DNA of 64,000 nt from Sporothrix humicola (Eukaryota > Ascomycota > Sordariomycetes > Ophiostomatales > Ophiostomataceae): assembly GCA_021396245.1 (NCBI GenBank), contig WNYE01000128.1, forward strand, positions 16,089 through 80,088, written 5' to 3'. Positions 37,146-48,000 of the stretch are shown piece after piece. The notes under the pieces were generated by a model. The model saw only the letters and a list, made by a program, of their open reading frames with translations. It ran no database searches and had not been told where the DNA came from. Every line of letters begins with the position of its first letter. Position 1 is the stretch's first letter. The translations under genes were made by a program, and so were the position numbers.

Positions 37146-37864
37146 CGCGGCCAATTGCGAGCGTGACGACAGTAACGACCGTGACAATTCGTCTGTGTTT
37201 ATGTTGGTCGGTGAGAAGATCAGGAAAGTATCTCGTGTCCAAAACAGACGGAATTAAGAGAAATCTCTGGGGCGGCAAGCGCTATCGAGGGAAAAGTACT
37301 TTTGGAAGTGACAGTCGACAAGCGACAACTTGCAGCAGGCGCGCACCACTCAGCGCCCTTGAAGCTGGAGCGGGGATGTGCGATGCTCAATGCTTATGTA
37401 ATGCGATACCCACTTTCACCACTTACAGCTGTGATCTGGCCCATCACCAAGATCAAAAACAAAGACAGGTAGAAAGCTCACTCAGACAACTAGAAAAAGT
37501 AAACAAATTAATGTACATATTTTCCCCATGTTTAGAAGAATTATGCGATAATTTTAAATACATTCACGGACGAATAATGTCAACTTCATTGCACCAAGCC
37601 AAACATCCCCTGAATTTTGAAATAAAATAAAATAGACCAAACCGCTAAATTATGACGGATGGGAAGCGAAAATAAAATTACTCTTTATCAGGACGCATTA
37701 AGAGACAAAGAAAGTATAAAATGGTGTGAGAAGAAGAGAAGATAGGAAATGATGAAGATGAAAATGAAAATGAGACAACAAAAGGAAATGTGTATAAAAA
37801 AACATATCAGAACCGTAAAAACGCTACCAGAAATAAATGACCCAAATCTTTAAATGTTCCCAGT
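37146..37864. other. Intergenic, OMA1 upstream and GH16 3' flank
   Basis: About 720 bp without a gene. The right half (about 37480-37860) is AT-rich with AATAAAA-like runs, fitting the 3' flank of the GH16 gene. The left half is the OMA1 upstream region. Confidence 0.6.
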
Positions 37865-40800
37865 CTAAAGCAGGAGGGCGCACAGGGCGACGACACCCAG
37901 AGCGAACGAGCTGACACCGACCTTGGCGGAACCAGCAGTGACAACGGTCGAGCCAGAGCCCGAGCCGGAGCTAGAGCTAGAGCCCGAACCACTGCCGCTG
38001 CCGCTGCCGGAACCGCTGCCAGAACCGGAGCCACTGCCACTGCCAGAGCCAGAACCGGAGCCAGAGCCGCTGCCCGAGCCAGAGCCCGAGCCAGAGCCGC
38101 TGCCGGAACCAGAGCCAGAGCCCGAACCACTGCCGCTACCGCTGCCGGAACCGCTGCCAGAACCGGAGCCACTGCCACTGCCAGAGCCCGAACCGGAACC
38201 AGAGCCGCTGCCCGAGCCACTGCCCGAGCCCGAACCAGAGCCGGAGCCCGAACCGCTGCCGCTGCCGCTGCCCGAACCAGAGCCGCTGCCAGAGCCGCTA
38301 CCGCCAGTGGGGGTAGACTTGCCGGTCTCAGTGACGGGGCAGACGGTGGTGGTGACGGCGTAGACAATGGTGGTGACGTGGCCGACAGGGCAGTCAGTGA
38401 CGGTGTGAGCGCACGACAGAATAGTCGAGGTGGTGGTGGAGTAGATGGTGGAGGTGGTGTAGCTCGAGGCAGAGACGGAAGCGCTGCCAGTGGGGCCAGT
38501 CGAGCCAGTAGGGCCCGAGCCGCCAGTGTTGGAAGGACCAGTCGAGCCAGAGGGACCGACAGAGACAGAGCCGCTGGGGCCAACCGAGACGGAACCAGAG
38601 GGACCAACCGACACAGAGCCAGACGGGCCAACGGAAACCGAGCCGGAAGGACCGACAGAGACGGAGCCGCTGGGACCAACAGACACTGAGCCCGAGGGAA
38701 CTGAACTGGAGCCCGAGGGGTTAACCGAAACCGAGCCGGAAGGACCAACGCTGACCGAGCCAGAGGGGCCGACAGAGACCGAGCCCGAAGGAACAGAGCT
38801 CGAGCCGGAGGGGTTAACCGAGACGGAACCGCTAGGGCCAACGGAGACGGAACCAGAGGGACCAACAGAGACCGAGCCAGAGGGAACAGAGCTCGAGCCC
38901 GAAGGGTTCACAGAGACAGAGCCCGAGGGGCCGACAGACACGGAGCCCGAAGGAACAGAGCTGGAGCCCGAGGGGTTAACCGAGACCGAGCCAGAAGGAC
39001 CAACAGAGACGGAACCGCTCGGGACAGACGACGAGCCAGAGGGGTTGACAGAGACCGAGCCCGAGGGACCAACCGAAACTGAGCCAGAGGGGACAGAGCT
39101 CGAGCCGCTGCCAGAAGGACCAACGGAAACCGAGCCCGAGGGGACAGAGCTGACGGAGGCCGAGACAGAGGCAGGGACAGAGCTGGAGGCCGAGACAGAG
39201 GCCGAGGGGCCAACCGAGACAGAGCCGCTGGGGATGGAGCTGGACTCGGACTCGCACTCCTCAGAGGACGACGAGGCAGAGGCGGAGGCCGAGACGGAAG
39301 CAGAAACGGAGCCAGAAGGTCCAACGGACACAGAGCCCGAGGGAACAGAGCTCGAGCCAGAGGCGGAGCCGGAAGGAACGGAGCTCGAGCCAGAGCCGGA
39401 AGCGGAGCCAGAGACAGAACCAGAGCTTGCGGAGGCGCTGCCCGAAGGAGAGACGACCGAGGCAGACGACGAAGCCGAAGCGGAGACGCTGGCAGGGCCC
39501 GAGCTGGAGGCAGAAGCCGAACCAGAAGCAGAGGCAGAGCTTGAAGGCAGCGAGCTGGACTCGGACTCGCAGTCAGACTCGGAGGAGGCCGACACCGACG
39601 AGGCGGAGCTGGCAGAGGCGGACGAAGCGCTGACGCTGGAAGAGCCACCAGCACCAGCGTTGCCATCGTTGGAGGCAGAGCTGGAAGCAGAGACCGACGA
39701 GGCGGAGACCGACGAAGCAGAAACCGACGAGGCCGACACAGAGCTGCCGGAGCTGGCGCTGACCGACGAGGCGGAAACAGACGAAGCAGAGACGGAGCTA
39801 CCCGAGCTGGCGCTGACAGACGAGGCCGACGAGACGGAAGAAGCCGAGGCAGAGACCGAGGCAGGGACAGACGACGACGAACCAGAGGAGGCGCTGGCCG
39901 ACGAGCTGGGGACGGAGCTCGACTCAGACTCGCAGTCAGACTCGGAGGAGGCCGACACAGACGAGGCGGAGGCAGACGAAGCGCTGACGCTAGAAGAGCC
40001 GCCAGCACCAGCGTTGCCATCGTTGGAGGCAGAGCTGGAAGCCGAGACCGACGAAGCGGAGCTCAGAGACGAGACGGACGAGGCCGAGGCGGAGACGGAG
40101 GCAGGCACCGACGACGAAGAGCCAGACGAGGCGCTAGCCGACGAGCTGGGGACGGAGCTCGACTCGGACTCGCAGTCGGACTCGGACGAGACAGACGAAG
40201 CAGAGGAGGCCGAGCTGGCAGATGAGGCAGAGGCGCTCACCGACGAAGCAGACGACGCGGACGAGACGGATGAAGCAGACGAGGCAGAAACGGACGAACT
40301 CGAGGCAACGCTGGCGGAGGAGCCGGCCGAGGCAGAGCTGGCGCTGCTGGCCGACGAGGCGGAGCTAGCAGAAGCAGACGAGCTGGCGCTGGCCGAGACC
40401 GACGAAGCAGAAGAAGCGGAGCTGGCAGACGAGGCCGAAGCGCTCGACGAGGCCGAGACGCTCGACGACGAGCTCTGGATAGCCTCGAGCTGGTAGACCT
40501 TGAGGTAGTTGACCTCAAAGTAGGTGTCAGCAAAGACCTCGGGGTGGGCAGCGACGTAGGCAGCGCAACCATTGGGGGTGGCCGGGTACAGGGGGTTGTT
40601 GAGATCGGTGGAGCACGACTGGAAGTTGTTGCCGGCGCCGTCACCGCAGAAGTCAATGTCAAAGACAAAGTGCTGGTCAGCAATGTACGAATCGACGTCG
40701 CAGTTGGGCAGGCCAAGGTACGAGCGGGGGATGCCCCAGTTGGACGGGTCGGGGTTGGCACTGTTGATGTCGGCGGGCGCGGCCTCGTGCTTCCAGCTCC

Positions 40801-41567
40801 AGACCTTGATGTACTCGTCGGTCCACTCAACAGCGTAGACACCACCCTCGGGGTCGGCAAAGGGGCTGGTGCACTCGTCGTTGTCGATCTCCTCCTCGAT
40901 GGAGCAGCCGGTGCCGGACCACTGGATTGGCGGGTTCTCAACGGAGTTGTCGCAGTTGGGGCTCAGGATGCTGCCGGTGAACTCTGCAGGGTCCGTGACC
41001 AACAAACATGAGCTGCCCGCGCTGGTATGGACAGTGATCTGGTTGTACGTGGCATCGTTCCACGATTCGTAGATGTCGATCTCGCCGTTGCTCGGCCAGT
41101 CAGGGCCATACATCCAGCTATCACGGTTAGTATTTTGTCATTGCAGTTCATCTAATTTTGAATTTTGATTTTCATTTGACAAGACACACTTACAATGCGG
41201 GCCAGGCACCGCAGGCCGGGTTGGGCAGGTAGGCAAAGTCGGCCACGAAGAGACCGTGGGTGAAGGAGTCCTTGCCCTCGATTCTGACCGAGGAACGGCC
41301 AGGGCCGGACGTCGACAGAGAAGTTTCAGAGTCGACACCGAGATGGACCTTGCCGCCAGAGATCCATGCAATATCAGAAGCATCCGACTCGCTCTTGTAG
41401 GTGACGAAGCCATTGCTCAAGTCGGGGTCCGTGGAGAAGGTGAACTCAGTGAAGAAGTTGGTAGAGTCGTAGGTCTTGTCAAGCACGTACTGGCTGGCAG
41501 CCTGGGCCGATCCGGACAGGGCCACAATGGCGGCGGCCGAAGCCAACCGCTTCATGGAGGGCGACAT
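37865..41567 (-). CDS. GH16 endo-1,3(4)-beta-glucanase-like cell-wall protein with GPI signal
   Basis: Two exons, 41567-41194 and 41117-37865, encode about 1208 residues. The 76-nt intron has donor GTAAGT, branch TACTAAC and acceptor ATAG, and splicing restores GAWPAFWMYGPDWPSNGEID. A signal peptide MSPSMKRLASAAAIVALSGS ends at AQA. The GH16 domain covers about 24-339; the catalytic EIDIYE is at residues 137-142 with both glutamates and the middle Asp intact, and FDIDFCGDGAG fits fungal mixed-linked glucanases. A Ser/Ala/Val and then PSGSVSVG-type stalk (about 340-1010) is followed by CAHTVTDCPVGHVTTIVYAV and TTTVCPVTETG, a cysteine motif seen in fungal wall proteins. A long Ser-Gly run and a hydrophobic GPI-attachment tail ending VVALCALLL follow. 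It is probably anchored to membrane or wall and remodels beta-glucan. Family is secure; the substrate is inferred. Confidence 0.92.
37945..38310 (-). repeat. Ser-Gly dipeptide minisatellite in the GH16 gene
   Basis: A 6-nt-based repeat encodes roughly 55-60 Ser-Gly dipeptides just before the GPI signal. Third positions vary (AGC/TCC/TCT, GGT/GGC/GGA), so it is old or selected at protein level and is not a fresh expansion. Confidence 0.9.
38530..39120 (-). repeat. 24-nt repeats encoding PSGSVSVG/PSGSVSVN in the GH16 stalk
   Basis: About two dozen copies of an eight-codon unit, GPSGSVSV or NPSGSSSV variants, are arranged partly as higher-order blocks (VPSGSVSVGPSGSVSVNPSG) repeated at least six times. 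They form the distal stalk of the GH16 protein. Confidence 0.88.
39540..40185 (-). repeat. Long direct repeat in the GH16 Ser-rich stalk
   Basis: A block including ASNDGNAGAGGSSSVSAS and SESDCESESSS occurs twice, offset by 354 nt (118 codons); GCACCAGCGTTGCCATCG marks the copies at 39651 and 40005. A third DCESESSS copy lies near 40160, and a related ECESESSS lies near 39250. Confidence 0.85.
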
Positions 41568-41674
41568 GCTGGATCGTTGACGTTGTTGTGGTTAGTCGTC
41601 GACGATGTCGTTAAAACGGGCGTGGAGTATTAAGGTTGGTGATAATGGTGCGCCGGAGAGGGCAGGATGTAATT

Positions 41675-41683
41675 ATATATAAA
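41675..41683 (-). promoter_or_regulatory. TATA box of the GH16 gene
   Basis: On the minus strand TATATATAA lies about 110 bp upstream of the GH16 ATG. That is a plausible core-promoter distance and suggests the leader is under about 90 nt. Confidence 0.55.
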
Positions 41684-41779
41684 CAAGATGGGTGGGATGG
41701 AGGGTAAGGGGAAGGGAGTGGACTAAGACCAATAAAGTCTTAAAAAGTCTCGCTCCAGAAGGGGAAAAAAAGAAGGGAG

Positions 41780-42067
41780 CTATTGGAAGCTGGAAACGAA
41801 AGGACGAGCAAAAAGAGATGCTCTAGACTGGGGTGGCGGGACGCTGAAGGGAAGACAAGCAGCGGAGTCGTCAGTTGTTGATGAAGAGAGAAAGAGGAAA
41901 GGAGGGAAAGGGAAAAGAAGACCAAGAATCAATATCATGGTGGGAACGACGGGGCCGTTAAGTAAGTTTTCAACTTGGGTGTGAGGGTCCGGGACCAGAG
42001 CGTGGGAGGCCATGCCGGCCAGAGCAAAGACTGGATCCCAGAAAAGGAAGTCAAGAAAGGAAGCCAT
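41780..42067 (-). CDS. Candidate small protein, 95 residues (doubtful)
   Basis: An open frame starts MASFLDFLFWDPVFALAGMA, continues SHALVPDPHTQVENLLNG and PVVPTMILILGLLFPFPP, then becomes Pro/Ser/Phe-rich. The first 55 codons look protein-like (amphipathic, pyrimidine-ending codons), with a hydrophobic segment near residues 41-60. It lies 213 bp upstream of the GH16 ATG on the same strand but upstream of the TATA box, so it is unlikely to be a leader uORF of that gene. No family is recognised, and pyrimidine-rich DNA can keep frames open by chance. Confidence 0.25.
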   Translation of the reverse strand: MASFLDFLFWDPVFALAGMASHALVPDPHTQVENLLNGPVVPTMILILGLLFPFPPFLFLSSSTTDDSAACLPFSVPPPQSRASLFARPFVSSFQ

Positions 42068-45000
42068 TGAACGGTGAAAAGGTGACGGGGTGGGCAGGGG
42101 GTGTGGAAGTTCGGGATGGGGTGGACGTGTGGATGTGCCGGCGTGAAGTCAGGCACATTTTGGTGTCTTTTGGGTGTAAGTCGCCAGGTCCTCCATGGCT
42201 TGCATGTCATAAAATTATTTCTGTGGGAATATGAGTGGGATGGAAAAAGCCATGGGCAGGCTGGCAAGCAAGACACGGTCTGCCCTTGCTGGGCGGTTGT
42301 GTGTTGTTGCGCTCTCCATCCTCTTTTTGGCGAAAGGGGTTCATTCGACTGGGGTGTGGGAGGTGGAAATCGATGTTGACAGACGAGACAGAAAATAGGA
42401 TGGAATAGGGAAAAGGGGTGGAGCCGCCAATGAGGAAAACGCCATGCAGCAAAACATTGAGCAGAAAAAGGAACCAATTCTCCCCAGGCGCAGGAACAGA
42501 CGGCAGACAGAATGGACTCAAAAAAGACGAAATCAAACACGCCCAAAAGAAAGAAAGCAATGCGAGATAGCACCATTGAATTGACATTGACCATTGGGCC
42601 CAGGGTCCATCCGACCCACAGGGCCGCGCCCAGGCTAATCCTCCGTTGGACAGCTCGGTAGCTAGTGAAGCAGGCGGTCCCCTTCCTAGTGTCAAAGTCT
42701 GTGTGCATTTTGTCTCCAATATATGGCCTATGTGGGCTCCTTTGTCTTCCTTTCTGCTTTCTGCAGTATTATTCAGTGATTGCAGTGCCTAGCCAGGCTG
42801 GCTTTCTAAGAGAGCCGGGGTCCGGCATGATGCCAAGTCCTCACGGTGGGCTGAACAGAGGGAGAGTGAGGATGCTGAAGGCCTCAAAGTGAGAGCGAGC
42901 TGGAGTAAGATACATGGCTCTCCGTGGCCGTGAAGCAAGGGCGGAGGTACCTCTGAGATTGAAAACAGAGGGCTTTTGCTTGGGGTTTGCCTGAGTTTTG
43001 CTTGGATTTTGTTTGTTTTCTGTCTGGCTTTCTTCAGCCAGTGAGTCGAGACGGCCGGTGGACAAGACGGACTAGTCCCTTTCGGACACCAAGAGTCGAT
43101 ATTGCGAAGAGTTCTGCATCGGTATTGGCCGGTATTTCAATAGGGCAGTGCTGCGTAAGACATTCTAGTTGAAGGCTGGAGGCTCTAGTGCCTGGCTCTC
43201 AAAGACAGCCCAGAGGCGACTCAGAGACGACTCAAGGACTGATTCCGAGGCCACTTCCAGTTGGTTCAGAGACAATTCGCCTCGGCGCTCAAGCTTGGTC
43301 CATGTTCCGAAGCATCGTGAAAATTCACAAAATGCCCTCACTTTAGAGGCGCTGGCACCGGCGTTTCGGTGGGCATCTTGACGGGCGTTTTGAGGCCATC
43401 TGCATTCTGCAGCGTGGTAATGAGATGCCACTCTGCTTTCTTCCTTCGCGCTTCTCGCTTCTCGCCTTTCCCACAAACCACCTTGGCGCTCATTACTCGC
43501 AAGCCACAGGAGTGCGCCCCTCATCCTTTTGCCTGCGCTCCTCCTGCTTTTCCCCTGAGAAATTCTGCCCGTACGGAGTCAAAGCCGCAGGAAAAAGGAG
43601 GCACAAATGAAAAATCGTCAGTGAGAAAGATGGGATGAGCCCGACGAGACGCCCATTCGGATTTCGTGCTGATGTTTTCCTCTTCTTTTTGAGTGCTGTG
43701 TATTTCTCTGGGTTTGCCCCTGCAGGCGCCACAAAGCCACTCGAATTTCGCAAAGATGTCATCTTTTGTGCTGCCCAAACCCAGCGGCTGTGAAAACTGT
43801 CTGAATTCAATAGCGGTGGTTTCTCTTTTTGAATTTCAATAATACCACCACACGCGCGGTTGTGGGAAAACAAAGCGACAAAAGTGTCGACAACATGTCA
43901 CTACCCGCATGCAATCCACCCATGGCGAGGCGAAGCACTTCAGCCCTTTTTCTTCAGATGAGCAGATCCAGGACAGGGATACTCATGGGTCGCGCTCCAT
44001 CTGGGCCGTCTGGCCGCCTGGCCTGACTGGATTGCTGGGATATCTGGGATTGACGGGGCCGCTGGGATTGCAGAAAAACGTGGGCAGTGAAGGGTTCATA
44101 GCTGACCTGTAACCGTGAGAGGAAAAGATTTGCAGCGGGCGAGACCACTGTGGACAAGCCGGTGGCGATCAGCAAAATAAAGTCGCCAGGCCCTGTGGTC
44201 TTGGTCTGGCCAGAACATCGACCAGAGCCTTGGGCCAGGCCGTCTCTGATGAAATCCCTTGGCTTTCGTCTTGAGTTTGTCTCTCCCGTTTTTCTGTCTT
44301 TTCCTTCTGTTTCTTTCGCTCACAGCAGAGCTCAGTCTCTTTCTCAATCGCCGTCCTCAATCACAGGTTCTCGCCCGACGACCCTGCATTGGCATCTTAC
44401 CCAATTGGGTGTTGCTTCGTCGAAAAGGGGCAAAGCGCCACCTGCAGGAACGGTTCTGCGCGGTGGTGCTCTCTTCGAGTGTTGCAGAATTTTGCTTGCA
44501 TTTGGCTGCTTTTCGCTGCATTTTGCTTTTGCGGTGCTGGGTGAAGCGCATGCACGGTGGCGCACATACCGGACTCTCGTTGGCCGGATTCGACGGCTGC
44601 GTCAATAGTCTCATTTCCCAGAGACGGGTCCAGAAGCCCAGAAGCCCAGAGCGCCCCCATCCCTTGTGTGTGAACGAAGTGACTGGGAGTTTCGTAGCCA
44701 ACAGCAGGCTGGCAAAGACAGACTACCAGTGGAAAACGCAACCCCAGATGCATAAAATATTCGACAATGCGGTGTACATTGACAACAAGTGGTGCAAGAT
44801 GTCGCTATTTTGAGCGATACAGGCAATACTTGACGGGTAGCGACATCTTTCCAGCTGTCTATTGACAGCTGCTATGTTGTATGCGCAGGAAATCCATAGT
44901 TGAGGGTCTCTCAATTGCATCCATTGTCACTTCTGATCCTGGAGTAGTATCACGACGTCGTCCCAAGGGCGGCTGTTTAGTGGTCTGACGGTGCCACGTG

Positions 45001-48000
45001 AGGGGTTGCGTTGCGGGACTTTGCTGGAGATGTTTTGTTCTGTTTCTCGACATTCTTGACCTTTCTTCACGGGTGGAAGCAAGGAACGAGACACACAAGT
45101 GGCATCGTGGTTATCTCGTGGCCTTTGCAAAGGGAGGGAGAGGTTGGGTGCACTGGAATGCGCTGTGTCAGATTCAAAAGGCCTTGCAGATTTTTGAGGT
45201 CTTGTCTCGCGCAGAGCCGCCGGAAATATTTTCTGTGTGACGACTGTGCTGAAAGCTTGTCGCTGGCGGGTAGTAAGTAGATCGGTATTACCGTTCCAGA
45301 CAGTACAGACGCTGTACAAAATAAGAATAGAATCTGACAGGAAAAGTGAGGAATGAAATGACGCTGAGGGAATTGACGACGAAAACGCGGACTGAGTGGG
45401 AACTCTGAGAGAGAATGAATGGCAGAGAAAGAAACATAAAGGAAGCGAAGGAAAAGAGGACGAAGAGAAAGGGGAAAGGTCAGTTCTGTTTTCCCAATAT
45501 TATTGTGGAGATTGCAACGGGATCTAACCCTAGTTGACAAGCAGAGAAGGAGCCGCTCAGGGCCAAGATGGTAGGCGAGCCAGGGGGGGCAGGAGCATTG
45601 ATGGGATGGAAGGAAGGCGAGGAAGGCGAAGAAAGTGTGGAAAAAGTCGATAATGCGAACGAGTGACAGGGGCATGCCACACTTGATCTTTCCTTTTTGG
45701 GACATATTGGATACTTTCTATTGGCTGCCGCTACGCTCATCAACACACTGTAAAGAAAGAATCACACAGAAGGAGAGAAAGTAAAAAATCCAGTGCAACC
45801 CCACCATTGAGTGCCAGGTAAACCGGCAAGCGCATCCAACAGGAAAGTGGCAGCGACATTGATATCTCAATAATTTGCAACGGTCAACATGAAAAGCACG
45901 ATGCACATATCAAAAGATTTAGTTTTCAGACGGAAAGAGCAATGGCAATACGAGAAACAACAGAAGGAACACTGTTTGTCGTTCTTTCCGTGTCCATCGT
46001 CAGTGGATGCTCCTTCCCTCGCCCGGTGAAAAAGTCTAGAAAAAAATTGACAATATTAGGAAAGAAGATATGTCCCAAAGAGGAAAGGGCAGTAGACGCC
46101 AGCACCGTCAAATGGCGAAAGAGGTAAAACGAGTACAAGCTGAAGGGCAGGAACCTGCAAAGAGTACGATGGACGTACTCCGTACACAAAAGAAAGCAAC
46201 TGAGACAACATCTGACGACAAAACGAGGACGACGAACAGCACCAGCACAGCACAGCCAAGAAGCACAAGCTACGCAAGCAAGGGAGAGTTCTGATGAAAG
46301 GATCATTACCTCAGGCTCAGAGCAAAGGGATGCGAGGCCGGTCATCGCCTCTGCAACTCCGATAGCCCTGAAGAGTCGAAGTCAGCGATGATATTTAGCA
46401 CAGACCGAAGACTGAAAGCCGATAACAGGAGACTGATATGATTCGCCTTGCTGCCTACCGTGGTCCATCGTGCTCCATCGCCTGATGTTTGTTCCCCGTG
46501 CAAGGGCCATCAGCCGCAATGCTTTTTTATGTGCGGGCGCTCTGGGCATTGACAAGTTTGGGCGGTTGCAAAGCCCCTCCAGCTGGCAGAATGTGGAAAT
46601 TTGGTGGTTCTGTCACTTCCGTCACGATATGCACTTGCTTGCCGTTCGTCTGTTTACACGAGTGTCCTCCTTTTTACGCCTCTCATCTCCAGCTGCAAGC
46701 CACAAAATCTGATGGGCTTGGAGGATGGAGAGTGCTTTGTCAGATTGTTGTTTTCTGCACAAAGTACGGAGAACGGAGTAGCATTCTGTGCCTGCAATGT
46801 GGAGGTGGGCGTTTACTTTTACAGTGAGGGCTGAATTGTCCCTCTGCCACTGGTCAACCCCTTTGGCCTGCCTGAGGGCGTTTGCACGATTTGTTGTCGA
46901 CTTTCTTTTTGCCTCCTGATTTGTCTGCCTTGATCACCGATGACTTCTCCCCGCCGTTTCGTGGCTTGCAGAGTAATACGGGTTATGCAGTGAGAAACGC
47001 AGGAACAATCAAAAAAGAAGTGTGATTATGATAAAAAAAAGATGAGATGAAGAGACGACGAGATGACGAGTTGGACGCCACAGGGGAGAATTTCCAAGTA
47101 TTGCAAGACATCTCAGCCTTCGATTTGGACACAACGGGAGTTACAATTTGTGCAGGGCAAGACAACACAGACTGTTCACTGTTGTACGAGCACGCAACAA
47201 AACGGAATATGCCACAGACAATATGGGATTTGAGATCACTTGACGCTGGGCCATGGCCTGGACTCTTCAATTCTGTGTAATCTGTGTAAACTGTTCTGTC
47301 CACTGTTTGTCTTTGTCTGTACCCTGTCACTGTGTTACAGTGTCACTGTACTTTGACCTTTTGCTTGGCTCACGCCTAGAAATGCCGAGCCTTGCGACGT
47401 TCACTTTGGGCAGGGCTGAAAAGACCAAGCCCCGAAGCGCGGTGCACGATGCCCAATATACCCTGGAGGGTTCTGAGAAGAGAATAGCAAAAGAAAGTGC
47501 AGACAGGGAGGGAGACATAAGAAGGAGAAACCAGAGAACTCGAAATGGCTGGAAAAGCTTGCCAGCAAGGGAGATCTTTGACGAGATGGGGCGTGTTCAA
47601 CCAGACAAGACAGAAAGACAAGCAAATAGACTCGCTGTGGCGTGTGCTTGGCATCACTTCTTTGGGAAGCATTTTGCAATTTTTTCTCCTTTATTTGCAG
47701 GCCTCTCGCCTCGCTTCCAGGTTCCAGCAAAAGTCGAACCTTGGCCGCGAACTCTGTTGTTACTTTCGCGGCCTGGTGATGTTCGTTTTCTTCTTTTGGC
47801 TTTTTTGGCTGTTTGCCGTTTGCATTTTGTCTTGCGTGATTTACGGTTTTCTTGCCAAATTGGCTTTATGAATTTATTTTCAGCCTCTTAATCCTGACGG
47901 AGTATGCCGTACCCATAACCCTGTCATGATGCAGCTTTGCGGTGTAAATTTGTGTGTGTTTGTCGCCCGTCTGACTCGATTTTCCGTACTCAAAAGCCAC

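Noticed and set aside
37185..37187. TTG as start of OMA1
   Set aside because: A normal ATG at 37145 gives a plausible mitochondrial presequence.
38490..40496. Plus-strand open frame of 668 codons rich in Glu/Pro/Thr
   Set aside because: It is the exact antisense of the Ser/Gly/Val repeats of the GH16 stalk; repeat composition with GC third positions keeps the opposite strand free of stops.
41935..42708. Minus-strand open frame of 257 codons in the second desert
   Set aside because: Composition is Pro/His/Phe/Trp-rich from pyrimidine-rich DNA, with no family resemblance and no coding-type third-position bias; overlapping frames of similar length exist beside it.
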